A DNA stretch of 64,000 nt from Chloranthus sessilifolius (lineage: Eukaryota > Streptophyta > Magnoliopsida > Chloranthales > Chloranthaceae), in the NCBI GenBank assembly GCA_021018995.1, contig CM037590.1, positions 101,185,097 to 101,249,096 on the forward strand, given 5' to 3'. Both the position numbers and the translations under genes were made by a program. The notes below the pieces were generated by a model. It did not search any database. It had not been told where the DNA came from and saw only the letters and a program-made list of their open reading frames with translations. Positions 32,213 to 43,001 of the stretch are shown here, one piece after another. Position 1 is the stretch's first letter. Each line of letters begins with the position of its first letter.

Positions 32213-33299
32213 TGAGTAGAACCGTCGGACGTATCCAGCGTTGATGAGCTCAGGGAGATGATCTCCGTCCATGGTGGTGGCGCGGATGGCATATCCCGGC
32301 AGCACCTCTCGAATGACGTAAGGTCCTTCCCAGTTTGGCTTAAACTTTCCTCTTGGATCGGCATGGAGGGAAGGGAAGATCTTCTTTAGCACAGTGTCTC
32401 CTACCTTTAGATCTCGACCGTGGACACGTTTATTGTAAACGCGTGCGATTCTCCCCTGGTAAACTTGAGTGTGACATAAGGCTAGGAGTCTCTTCTCGTC
32501 CAATAAGTTTAATTGTTCAAAGCGGGATCTCTCTCTCTGCTTCAAGTAAGCCCGATTCCATGAGGATTCGGAGCGAGGGTACTTCAACCTCCACCGGGAG
32601 GATGGCCTTGGTTCCATACACAAGGGAGAATGGTGTTGCCCCTGTAGCGGTACGGATCGATGTTCTGTAGGCCCAAAGCGCGAAGGGTAACTGCTCGCTC
32701 CAATCACGATAAGTGACGACCATTTTCTCAAGGATGCGGATGACTGTCTTGTTTGCGGCTTCCATGGCTCCATTAGTTTAAGGCCGATAAGGGGATGAGC
32801 AATGGTGCTTAATCTTGTGCTGCTCGCAAAAGTCTCGGATGCGCTTATTCGCAAAGTTTGTGCCGTTGTCCGTGATGATATCTTTGGGTACTCCAAATCA
32901 GCACACGATATTGTTTTTGAGAAACTTCTCAACGTGACTAGCTGTGATATTGGCATAGGATGTCGCTTCTACCCACTTGGTGAAGTATTCAATGGCAACG
33001 AGGATGAACCGATGTCCATTTGATGCTTTTGGATTAATCATTCCGACAACGTTAAGGCCCTAGGTAGCAAATGGCCAAGGAGTGGTCATGCAGTGAAGAT
33101 CAATGGCAGGAGCGTGTATCAGACTGGAGTGTTCTTGACACTTGTAGCATTTTTGAACATGTTTGCAACAATCTGATTCCATGGTGGTCCAAAAGTATCC
33201 CTGCCGTAAGATTTTCTTAGCGAGCATGTGACCGCTGACTGTTGCCGTAGGATTTCCCCACAAATGACGTAACCTATCGCTAAACATTGAATAGTTCAT
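32213..33299 (-). pseudogene. Tat integrase (E2), catalytic residue lost
   Basis: Zinc-finger region (HLWGNPTATVSGHMLAKKIL ... CCKHVQKCYKCQEHS), core with the second Asp (TDNGTNFANKR; codon 32868-32870) and Glu (NGAMEAANK; 32760-32762), and C-terminal domain (GDTVLKKIF, KFKPNWEGPYVIREVLPGYA) ending NAGYVRRFYS at 32213. The first catalytic Asp is now Asn (codon AAC at 33051-33053; E5 keeps Asp), and the Trp just before it is TAG. Other stops interrupt it. It would have integrated the cDNA. Confidence 0.88.
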
Positions 33300-33499
33300 C
33301 GCTCTGTCTTAGGTGTACCCTCCAAGAAAGTTAGGGTCTCGAGGAAATTCTTGATATCTGAGAACCAAGGTGGCTCATCATAAGGCTTTGTAGGTTCCTC
33401 AATCTGGAGGCAGAAGGCCGGCTCATTCCTCTACTTGATCATGATCGGCTTCATCTCAACACCATAGGGGATTTCAATCATTGACGCCAAAGTTACTAA

Positions 33500-33950
33500 T
33501 GCATCGGCAAAGCGATTCCTTATCCGGGGGACGTATGAGAATGTCACATCTTGGAAGCAAGCTATTAGATCCTTGAGGTGTTCATGACAGGGGATCAGTT
33601 TCTCATTTTTTGTCTTCCAGTCACCATTCGTCTGACATATGATTAACTGTGAATCGCCAAAAACTCGAACGTGAGTTACATTCAGATCTAGAGCTGCCTA
33701 TAGACCGATGGCGCAAGCTTCATACTCAGCCATATTATTAGTACAGGGGAAGTTGAGCTTTATAGAGATCGGTACATGGGATCCTTTTGGTGAAATTAGG
33801 ATGGCACCAACTCCTTGGCCTTTGATATGTGATGCTCCATCAAAGTGCATTACCCATGATTCTTTTGCTTCTTTTGTATCATCTTCTGTCACGAACAGGA
33901 TGTCCTCATCGGGGAATTCAGTCCTTAGAGGCTCGTAGTCAGGCAGAGGG
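33500..33950 (-). pseudogene. Second (archaeal-type) RNase H of E2
   Basis: ESWVMHFDGASHIKGQGVGA, then NMAEYEACAIGL (33698-33892) followed after a stop by ALDLNVTHVRVFGDSQLII. This is the extra RNase H domain between the ordinary RT-RNaseH and integrase that characterises Tat elements. The acidic residues of HFDG, AEYEA and GDSQ are present. It would remove RNA from RNA-DNA hybrids during reverse transcription. Confidence 0.82.
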
Positions 33951-33999
33951 TTCTCAACAAGATGATCGGTGAGTGCCTGCCCCTTGATCTATTTCTGAG

Positions 34000-35568
34000 T
34001 GACATACGTGATGTCGAATTCAGATAATAAAAGCTGCCATCGTGCAGTTCGGCCAGTGAAATGAGGTTTCTCAAATAGGTACTTCAACGGATCCATCCGT
34101 GCTAGAAGTAGAATGGCTTAGGATAAGAGGTAATGTCGAATCCTTTGAGTAGTCCACACCAGCGCTAGGCACGCCTTCTCGAGATGAGAGTAACGCGTCT
34201 CATAATCAATGAACTTCTTGCTCAGGTAGTAGATGGCCTGCTCTCTTCTTCCTGTCTCATCGTGTTGCCCTAACACACAGCCCATGGAAAACTCTGTCGT
34301 GGACAGGTACATTATCAGGGGTCTACCAGGTACAGGTGGTACCAATACTAGAGGATTTAGGAGGTAACCCTTGATCTTGTCAAATGCAGCTTGACAGTCA
34401 TCATTCTACTCAACTGGTGAATCCTTTCTTAGTAGTTTGAAGATCGGTGCGCATATCAGAGTTAATTGTGCGATAAACCGACTGATGTACTAGATTCTAC
34501 CTAAAAAGTCTCTGACCTCCATCTCTATAGACGGTGGTGGCATTTCAGTGATGGCCTTGATCTTGGTCGGATTGACCTCGATGCCTCTCCTACTGACAAT
34601 AAAACCTAATAGTTTTCCTGACATAGCATCAAATGCGCACTTCTGGGGATTCAATCGCAGCCTGTACTTTCTCAACCTCTCAAATAGCTTCGAAGGTTTA
34701 CCAAGTGGTCATCCCTTTTCGGTGATTTGGCAATCATATCATCGACATACACTTCAATCTCTCGGTGCATCATGTCGTGGAATAGGGTCGTCATTGCTCT
34801 CTGGTAGGTTGCCCCAGCATTCTTGAGCCCGAATGGCATCACCTTATAGCAGAAGGTTCCCCAGGGAGTGATGAACGCGGTCTTCTCTCGGTCGGCCTCT
34901 GCCATCTTAATCTGATTGTAGCCCGAGAACCCATCCATGAATGAGAGCATTCTGTGCTTAGCAGTGTTATCGACCAGGATATCGATGTGGGGTAATGGAA
35001 AGTCATCCTTAGGGCTTGCCTTGTTGAGGTTTTAAAAATCAATGCACATTCAAACCTTTCCATCCTTCTTTGGTACAGGGATGATATTGGCCAGCCATTG
35101 CGGGTACTTGGATACCATGAGGAAACCCGCATCATACTGCTTGATGACCTCGTCCTTGACCTTCAACATCCACTCAGGTCAGAAACGTCTCAACTTCTGT
35201 TTAACCGGCTTGCAATCAGGGTAGAGTGACAACTCATGCTCAACCAGATCGGTATCCAGACTAGGCGTGTCTTCATACGACCATGCGAATACGTCTTGGT
35301 ATGATCGGAGGAAGTCTATCATACCCTTTCTCTCCACAGGGGACAGCGATGTTCCAATTTTGGTGATTCTAGGGACCTCTACGGTGCCCAAATTGACGTC
35401 CTCTGTCTCTTCGATGATCGGGGTATGGCCATGCTCAAAATCGACAAATTGCTTGAGGAGCTCATTGGGGAGCTCATCGACTTGACCTTCCTCATCCAGA
35501 CTCGTGACTCCTACCTCTTCTCGTATTTCTACAGGGAAGGGGTCAGCTTCACGTGGGACGGGTATCAC
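34000..35568 (-). pseudogene. Reverse transcriptase-RNase H of E2
   Basis: Begins in the linker (MIPVPREADPF; VFAWSYEDTPSLD), then RT: ANIIPVPKKDGKV, SFMDGFSGYNQIKMAE, AFITPWGTFCYKVMPFGLKN and the catalytic YVDDMI at 34738-34749. After a frame change near 34690 it continues RLRKYRLRLNPQKCAFD, LLGFIVSRRGIEV, then the first RNase H (PLIMYLSTTEFSMGCVLGQ, IYYLSKKF). Stops include two in MCIDF..NLNKA, at positions where Arg codons CGA are expected. Non-functional but clearly Tat type; E5 matches closely. Confidence 0.9.
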
Positions 35569-36000
35569 GACATCATTTTTAATTTTATTAGAAATTTTAA
35601 AGGATAATATTTTTAGAATTGGTATTTTTTCTATTTTTATGGTTTTTTACAATTTTTTGGAGGTTAGCCCCTGGCGAGGTGGATCTCTATATATACAGGG
35701 TAGAGTGTCCCAGAGGCTAGCCTCACTTCTTACAGGTTGTTTTTTTTTTTGGAGAGCCGGTGTTGTATTCACAGCATTTGGCAGTTCTGAGGAGTTGGGG
35801 CAAAGATGCCTAGTTACTTACCTGCGAAGCTTGGCCTTTACCCTTTTGGTTGGAAACGACATCGATAGGCTCTTGCAGTTCCCCCCTCAGCATGTTTATG
35901 GAGGGATCCTCTGGGATCCTGTCCTCTATGGTTAGGATGGGCCCAAAGTGGCCGGTGCTAGAGTGACAGGTGGATGTAAGGGTGATGTAAGGAGAGGGTG
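35569..36000 (-). other. AT-rich linker between G-patch region and RT in E2
   Basis: Not readable as protein in any frame. An abrupt AT-rich tract (35575-35665) sits where Ogre elements are known to have an intron separating protease from RT. A donor-like CCTGTAAG exists on the minus strand near 35728, but I see no convincing acceptor, so the intron is only a possibility. Confidence 0.35.
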
Positions 36001-36001
36001 G

Positions 36002-36565
36002 CTAAGTCCACCTCGAGGTCTGGGGGGTGATGTAAGGGTTGGTAGGATGAGAAAAAACTGGCTTGTGTGGGGTTACCCTTGTCTCCCCATTCAGATCAAT
36101 CTTTACCACCCTGGCGCTCACAAAGGTTTGACGGATATGGGGTCGGGCAGGAGTTTCTTCTTCCAGGTTGATTCCTCTTGCCCTGGCGGCTGCTGCGGCT
36201 CTTATCCTTTCTTTGGCCTCTCTAATTTCTTCTTCGACGGGCCTATAGCCCAGGCCAAATTTAGTTTGTTGCCCCTTAGCCCTAACGGGGTCTCTTCTTC
36301 CTTGAAGGCGTGGGTCCAACCATTTCCCTTTTTGGTGGCCCCATTTGTGGAGCATGAACACTGCTGCATCCATTCCTACCCTAGTGTTGGTAGGGGTTTT
36401 TTCAGCCGAGTCAAGGGTAATGACTGAAAAGTCATATTCAAACCGATGGAGATCGGTGTCATTTGCTGTATGCGGCATGTCAAGTACTTTCAGATTCTCA
36501 ATATGCAGAGCGCTCCGCTCCCTGTCTTCTCTGCTCTCACCTACGATGGTGACTATTCTTTCGCC
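36002..36565 (-). pseudogene. G-patch-like linker protein segment (E2)
   Basis: Reads RVGMDAAVFMLHKWGHQKGK, then LQGRRDPVRAKGQQTKFGLG and YRPVEEEIREAKERIRAAA. This is the Gly-rich G-patch (D111) region found between protease and RT in Tat/Ogre polyproteins, thought to contact nucleic acid. It is continuous with the protease through a single stop. Confidence 0.72.
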
Positions 36566-36574
36566 TGAGATGAA

Positions 36575-37048
36575 TCAGAGTTTTTGATGTAGAGTTGATG
36601 GTATTGCCCCGATCTCATGTAGCCACGGCCGGCCCAATAGTAAATTAAATGTAGACTTGATGTCCATCACCTGGAAGGGGACAGTGAAGGTTTGCGGCCC
36701 GATGATCAGGTCGAGGTCTACTTCTCCTATGATTTCTCTCCAGGTGTTGTCGAATCTCCTGGTGCTTGTTATTGATGGCCGGAAGGTGTTGGGGTTCGCA
36801 CCGATTTTGATTGTCGTCCTTAGAGGGCATATGTTCAATGCCAACTCGTTGTCTATTAAGACCAATGGCACCACCAGATTCCCTACTTCCACTATTATAT
36901 TCAGGGGCTTAGAGTGGTTGTTCCCCTCGAGCTGCAGATCCGCATCAATGAATGAGATGGCATTTGGGGCCAATACTTGTCCAATTATTTCTCCCACCTC
37001 GTCTGGGGTTACATGGGCGGAAACATGTGCGTCTTTGAGTGCTCCCAT
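36575..37048 (-). pseudogene. Tat aspartic protease (E2) with altered active site
   Basis: 157-codon open frame: DADLQLEGNNHSKPLNIIVE, VPLVLIDNELALNICPL, then FQVMDIKSTFNLLLGRPWLH. The position normally Asp-Asn/Thr-Gly-Ser reads Asp-Asn-Glu-Leu (codons at 36842-36853), so the catalytic loop Gly is lost. GGG to GAG and TCG to TTG transitions would explain this. The flap and LLGRPWLHE end are intact. It would have cleaved the Gag-Pol polyprotein. Confidence 0.85.
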
Positions 37049-37295
37049 TAAGGCTTGAAAGTGGAGCTAGGACGTGCTTAACAAATCCCAGACAGTAATA
37101 TGTGCAGGTGTCCTCTTGAGCTATGTCTCCAACACATGCTCTCTGGCCATTTTCTCAAAGGGGTTCCCTGCGGCCTGCTCTTTCTTCTTCTCTTCTCCTC
37201 TAACGGCCCTTGATACTTTTGGCTGTAGAAATCCTGCCTGACCAGATGATAAATTTGACCGTCTCTTCTCGGTTGCGACCAGCATTCATGTCCGT

Positions 37296-38340
37296 CTATT
37301 CGTAACTTAGCGGCACTTGATGCGAGTCATAGGCAGGTTTTGGGATGAGGAAGGGAGTGCATGGTGATTCTGGGGTGGACTGGGCTGGGTATGTCAGATT
37401 CTCGGGCCCAACCAGGCTGACTCCGATAGGGGGTGGAAGGGTATTGGCGGGAATTACCAAAGTTGGATTTGAGGGTGCAGAGTGAGTTTGTGTAGGCGTT
37501 ACCGGGATGTGGTAAGACCAGCGGTGATTGGGAGCAGGTGGTAAGGGGAGTGGGTGAGGGGTTGCTTGTTTGGGTGGGGGTGGAGTTGGCGAAATGGCGA
37601 AGGGTGGGTGGGGGTGCAACTGGGATGGGGTGACTGGGAAACATCAGAGGTGCAGGTGGAGCGGGGTGATGGGGGTATGACGGGGTAGTGGATGGAGCAG
37701 GGGGGTACTGATATGAAGGGTTTGTAACTGGGGGTGGTATGGTGGGGCGATGATGGGTTCGTGGATGAAACGGGGTAAATCAGGGATGATGGAGTTGTGC
37801 ATGGGGCGGGGTGAGTGGGATATGGCGGGGTAGTGGATGGAGTAGGGGGGTATGGGTATGAAGGGTTTGTATATGGGGTGACATGGTGGGGCGATGATGG
37901 TCATGGATGAAACAGGATAGATTGGGGATGATGGAGTTGTGCATGGAGCGGGGGAATTTGGGGATGGTGGAGTTGTGTATTGGGCCAGATGATTTGGGGA
38001 TGGCGAGGTGGTATACTAGGTGTTGGGCTTTGGGGGTGTGTATGGGGTAGGATAGTATGGGGATGGTGGAGTTATATATGGCGTGGGGTGATTTGGGTGT
38101 GACGAAGAGGCATATGGGGTGAATTGAGAGTGAGGCAGATATGTGTATGATTGTGGCGGGGCTGTGCCCGTTTGGATTTGATAGGCGGGAGTGGGAGTGG
38201 AAAAATACTGCCCTAAATCTAAGGGCTCCTCCTGGTATACCGGGGTGGGAAAGTAATTCGCTAAGTACAGCGGCTCAATCACCCCCACAAATGGTTCGTC
38301 CTTATTTATCCTGGGAAATGAGAACTCCTCTTGATTACTG
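37296..38340 (-). pseudogene. Pro/Tyr/His-rich region between gag and protease (E2)
   Basis: Continues from gag (EFSFPRINKDEPFVGVIEPL, LANYFPTPVYQEEPLDLGQY) into Pro-rich sequence (TPYITPPSPYYPTPYTPP). It contains a two-copy tandem repeat of about 147 bp (37665-37960) whose translation alternates in frame. Disordered linker; no catalytic motif. Stops and frame changes are present. Confidence 0.6.
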
Positions 38341-38381
38341 ATGTAATCCGAGGGGTCAAACTCTTCTTCTTCCTCTTCTAC

Positions 38382-41379
38382 TCAATGGATGTTAGGCCTG
38401 GGGCCTCCTGGGTGCGGGGGTAGAGGGGCTTGATAGATGTTCTGGTTCTGTCCTTGAGGAAGCGGTGGGGGAATAATTTTTCCTACCTTTATTAGATCTT
38501 GGATCGCGTGCTTTAGTGGGAAGCACCGATCCGTAGGGTGACCCGAGCCCTGGTGGAAATTACAATGCAAGTTCGGGTCATAGTTTCTCAGGATTGGATT
38601 GGGTGGTGGGCGAGGCTAGAGTAAATTGACCAGACCCTTTTGTAGCAACATTGGCAATAAGACACTTAAAGATTGTCCTAATGGCATGAACACCCGTTCG
38701 AATCGTGCTCTCATCTGTTCCTGGGTAAATGGGGCTCTCGGTCCGTTGTTTGGTCTTGGTGCTTGCTCGAAACTGGCTGGGGGTGGTTGTGCGGCCATGA
38801 GCTGTATCGGGGGGGCATTGGTATTGGCCTGGGGGTAAACGATGTTCTGTACCTCTGTCCCTGGTCTTCTTTCAATTCTTGGTTCGGCATCTTTTCGGAC
38901 CCCGTTGGCCACGCTCTTTCCCAACCTGCCATCTCTAATGGCGTCTTCGCAACGGTTGGCATTTCAAACCAAATCAGCAAAATTAGACTATTACTGATAC
39001 ACTAAAAAACCCGCGATGACTGGGAGAGCTCTCTTGGTTATCAATTCAATCTACTCATCATCAGGAATCAGATGGGTCACCTTGGCAGCCAATGCCCTCC
39101 ACCTTCCTAAGTAGGCACTGAAAGTTTCATCATGCCTTTGCTTCAAACGGGCCAGATCTGACTTCCTTGGCTCTATGTCTATGTTATAGACATACTGTTC
39201 TTGGAATAAGTGTGTCAGATCTTTCCAAGTTTTTATCATGGATGATTCTAGAGACCTAAACCATCTCAGTGCTGGGCCCGTTAGACTCTTTTGGAACACT
39301 TTGATGAGGAGTCGTTCATCCCCGCCATATTGGCACATATCCCCACAGTATGATTTTAAGTGGGCGATGGGGTTGCCAGTGCCATTATATTTAAATTTTG
39401 ATGTAGGGGGACATCCGAGAATAGACATAAGTTTGAAAAGTCTGTTGAATGCAATTCTAGCCCTCCCATCTTTGTCAGCTGCTTCTGTATCCTGTCTATC
39501 TGTTCTTTCAACTGCTCTGATTCTTTTGAGGTCAGAATGGGACCGCCTCCCCGATTTTGTTCTACCGAGTGTGATGATGATGGGCAGGGGTTGGCCTCCT
39601 CCATTATTGTGGATCTCATCCTCCTCGTACTGTTGGTCATTGTACTGGTGAGAGGCGAGGTCCGCTATTTGGACCTGGGGGGTGATGGGTTGGATGACCT
39701 GGTGGGGCCACAAGGCTTGTAGGGGATGGGAAGGAGTGAATAGATGAGTGTTTTGTGGATGAATGATGTGCTGAGCTGGGTGCACATTCTAGGGATGATG
39801 GAGGTGTGGTTTTGAGGAATGGGGTGGATCGGATTTTCCGTTGAAAGCGGGATGGGGGCATAAGGGGTATAGGTGAATGAAGGGTACTGGTGAAGGGGTA
39901 AGGGGTTTGTGAATGGTCCTTGATGAGTGTGGGTGGATGGGCCTTGGGTTTGGGCTTGATGGTTTTGGAAAGCTTGGGTTGATGGGCCTGGGGCTTGGGT
40001 GTGGGGGTTGGTATGATTTTGGGCCAATGGGCCCTGTTGGGTTTGGGCTAATGGGCCATGTGGGTATTGGGTGTGGGATGATGGGCCTTGGGCTTGGATT
40101 TGATAGGTCTGGGTCCAAGGGCCCTGGGGGGCTTGGAACTGGGCCTGGGCCTGATGGGCTTGGGCCTGAGTCTGGTGGGTTTGGGCTAAGGCCCATGGGC
40201 CTTGAAGGTTTTGGGTCTAGGCCTGAGTCTGATGGGTTTGGGCTGGGGCCCATGGGCCTTGAGGATTCTGGCTCTGGTGGGTTTTATGGGCTTAGGCCTG
40301 AGATGAGTGGGCTTGGGCCCATGGTTCTAAAGATAGTTGGGCTTGGGCCTGAGATGAGTGGGCTTGGGCCCATGGTTCTAAAGATAGTTGGGCTTGGGCC
40401 CATGGATTTGTATGAGTTTGGGCCTGAGATGAGTGGGCTTGGGCCTGGGTCTGATGGGTTTGGGCTTGGGCCCATGGGCCTTGAGGATTTTGGGTCTGGT
40501 GGGCTTGGTGGGCTTGGGCTTGGGATGAGTGGGCTTGGGTCTGGAAGTGGGCTTGGGCCCATGGTTCTAAAGATATTTGGGCTTGGGCCCATGGATTTGT
40601 GTGGGTTTGGGCCTGAGATGAGTGGGCTTGGGCCTGTTGGGCTTGGACCTGGGGTGGGGGATCTTGGATGGTATGGATGATGGGTGGTTGGGCATGGTCA
40701 TGGGGGAATGGGGTATGGGGGTTTTGGAGACCTAGATGTGGGGTTTGGAATGTAGGACTCCGAGAGGTAGCCCACAGGGCATACATCATTCTCATGTCCT
40801 CCATCGAGGGCATGGATTCAGGTAAGAGGTTGGAGGGTGATGGCCCATTCAAGGACGGAGGGGGTTGGGGGGTATGAATGATTGTGCTTGGAGGGTGTGG
40901 ATGTATGGCTATGGAAGACGGTGGGTTACTGGTCACACCCTGGGAAAAGTTGGGCATGACCTGGGTAAATAGGGGGGTATGCTGGGATGTGGATGGGCCA
41001 TGTGATGTGGAAGGCATGTGGCATGAGGTGAATGGGATATAGGATGTAGGAGGCATGGATGATGAGGTGGACGGGAGGTGGGAGGTAGGGGGGGGATGGG
41101 GCTCCCGATGGGGTCTTTGGGAGTAGGGGGTGCGGTAAGGGTGTATGGATGGGAAATGGGGATGTATGGGTTGGTTGGGAAATGAGGTGTTTTAGTAGAG
41201 GATGAGATGGGGGTATGTTGGGAAAATGTAAGGGCGGGGGATGGGGTGGATGCGAACACGGGTGCCCCAAATGGACCCGTGATATCAAACCGGGTTTGGG
41301 TGAAGGTGTTGGAGATTGGGTCTTCTCCTACATGGGAATGGGATGGGGATGATGGTGGGGATGTATCGGTGCTCGACAT
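38382..41379 (-). pseudogene. Tat gag polyprotein (E2), decayed
   Basis: Probable start ATG 41379 (MSSTDTSPPSSPSHSHVGED). A Pro-rich N-terminus (to about 40940) is followed by a frame change and SMEDMRMMYALWATS. Next is a long Gln/Ala/Pro repeat (PWAQAQ units; 39900-40660), then the capsid domain (39051-39500: KFKYNGTGNPIAHLKSYCGD, LTGPALRWFRSLE, FSAYLGRWRALAAKVTHL) and a zinc-knuckle-like end (HCNFHQGSGHPTDRCFPLKH; about 38520-38575). Gag packages the RNA into virus-like particles. Frameshifts near 41000, 40280, 39780 and 39000. The low-complexity insert makes it unusually long (about 1000 codons). Confidence 0.85.
39900..40660 (-). repeat. Low-complexity repeat inside E2 gag
   Basis: Degenerate tandem units of about 21-57 bp built from GGGCTTGGGCCCATGG, CTAAAGATAGTTGGGCTT and GAGATGAGTGGGCTTGGG on the plus strand. 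In the gag frame they encode PWAQAQ, HSSQAQ and HQTQAQ units. The long plus-strand Gly-rich ORF over the same bases is a shadow. Confidence 0.85.
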
Positions 41380-41502
41380 GATCCGCTGACGAGTGTTGTA
41401 TCTATGCCTTGGGTAAGGGCCGAACACTTTCCTAGTTCTTTTTCTATGGGTTGGGTGTAGTGGTGACTACGCAGAAAGTCTTGATATATCTGGATTTTGA
41501 TT

Positions 41503-41505
<3 letters not shown>

Positions 41506-41542
<37 letters not shown>
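41506..41542. repeat. (TA)n microsatellite upstream of E2 gag
   Basis: An uninterrupted TA run of about 37 bp. It lies between the leader palindromes (41904-42008) and the gag start (41379), so it may also act as a TATA-rich core for an internal promoter; that is speculative. Confidence 0.9.
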
Positions 41543-41544
<2 letters not shown>

Positions 41545-41903
41545 CAAATGAAAATTATCTCCCCTATTTAAATGAATGATGATCTGGTGCCCTAAAAAAA
41601 TTCCCGTCTCGGGTGATATATGCACCTTTAGTAGGTCCCACGGCGGGATCCGACACACTTCGGAAGAGGCGAAAGGGAACCCTTTCGTTCTATTGAAGGT
41701 GAGGGAATCCATGCAAATGACCCGATCCCCCGGAGCAAATCAATGAGAAGCCGCCTTCTTTTGACTGGGCGGGGGCATATTGGGCGTTACAGAATGCGGG
41801 AGGCTACTGTGGGCACTAATACCGCTAATTAGGGAACTTGGGTGGTGGATTGGGCCTCGGCTTACCGATATATCGCATGTATTATCGACCAAAATTAGGC
41901 AAT

Positions 41904-42008
41904 TTGGGTATATATTATATCGCCTAAATCTGGGATTTTGGTGGTATATATTATATATGCCTGCGTATTTCTGGGGATTTTTGGCTAGGCGTATATATTA
42001 TATACGCC
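41904..42008. promoter_or_regulatory. Palindrome cluster in E2 leader before gag
   Basis: Three units: 41904-41924 (degenerate), 41941-41961 (degenerate) and 41988-42008 (perfect, centre T). The last two are 47 bp apart. They lie about 1 kb after the PBS and 530-630 bp before gag. This makes a fifth cluster of the same palindrome, again upstream of a coding unit. Confidence 0.7.
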
Positions 42009-42530
42009 TGGCAAAGACAATTCTGTCTGCCTATTTTGACAGTGAACAACAAACCTACAATGAGTCTTTTAAACTGGTTTCCTGGGAGGGATGCTCTCGG
42101 GGACTGCTATGTGTGTTATCGGGTCACTCCTTTCCGCTTCCTAGGGATACACGGCTGAATTCGGGTTGTCTACACTCTCACCATTGCGGGTTTTACGGCT
42201 TGATCGGAATTGTCAATCCAATCGATATACCTCCGACGCAAGCCCCTTCTAAGGTACTGGAAGGGGTGGTTCTTTTCAGGATCATCACCACTAGGGCTGC
42301 CGCCTTACTGGGAACCGGGTAAGTTATATCTGCGCCTAAACCCCCCGAAAATTACCCAAAACACGCAAAAATAGATTTGATTATGTCCCCACACTGTTGG
42401 CTCACTTTTAATTACAGATTTTAAAGGAGAGTGAATTTAAGTCCAAAATCAGGTCGGGGATGACAAGCCCATGCCGCCTCAACGGGCCGGCATCCACTGT
42501 TAGGATATGACAAGTAAGAAAAAAGAATGG

Positions 42531-42870
42531 GGCCAGTCAAGCGACTAGACAGAAAATATAAAGTGCTGAAAATTAAAACTGAATCGTAAAGGTAAGTAAG
42601 AAAGGTGTCAGTCAAGTGACTAGGCGAAAATTGCTGAAATTTAGAGCCGAAATGTAGGGGTGAGTAAAAAAAGGTGCCAGTCAAGTGACTAGAAAAAAAT
42701 TGCTGAAATTTAAAGCCAAAATCTAGGGGTAAGTAAAAAAGGTGCCAGTTAAGTGACTAGGCAAAAATTACTGAAATTTAAAGCCGAAACGTAGGGGTGA
42801 GTGAAAAAGGGTGCCAGTCAAGTGACTAGGCAAAAATACTGAAATTTAAAGTTGAAACATAGGAGTAAGT
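42531..42870. repeat. Tandem repeat, 5 copies of about 68 bp, in E2 leader
   Basis: Copies begin at GCCAGTCAAGTGACTAG near 42532, 42606, 42676, 42744 and 42813, followed by AAAATTGCTGAAATTTA and GGGGTGAGTAAAAAAGG. The unit contains AGTCAAGTGACT, itself nearly palindromic. It lies about 115 bp downstream of the PBS in the 5' untranslated leader. Confidence 0.88.
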
Positions 42871-42983
42871 ATGTTAGTAAAAACAACAAAAATGAAGGAA
42901 AAATAGCAGAAAATTAAAAAAAAAATAGCAATGGTTAGTAAAGATAAAAAAAAGCCAACAAGAGGGGAAGCGCTAGGGTGATA

Positions 42984-43001
42984 TCCCCAGCAGAGTCGCC
43001 A
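42984..43001 (-). other. E2 primer-binding site, tRNA-Arg type
   Basis: The minus strand reads TGGCGACTCTGCTGGGGA, starting 4 nt (CAGA) after the 5' LTR end. This is the tRNA-Arg-type primer site used by Tat/Ogre elements. Confidence 0.88.

Noticed and set aside
39913..40680. 255-codon plus-strand Gly-rich ORF
   Set aside because: Lies antisense to the repeat region of gag; its openness follows from the repeat composition.
41506..41542. (TA)n run as a replication origin
   Set aside because: Simple microsatellite; no supporting features.
42984..43001. tRNA gene fragment
   Set aside because: Only the 18-nt primer-complementary sequence is present; no tRNA arms.
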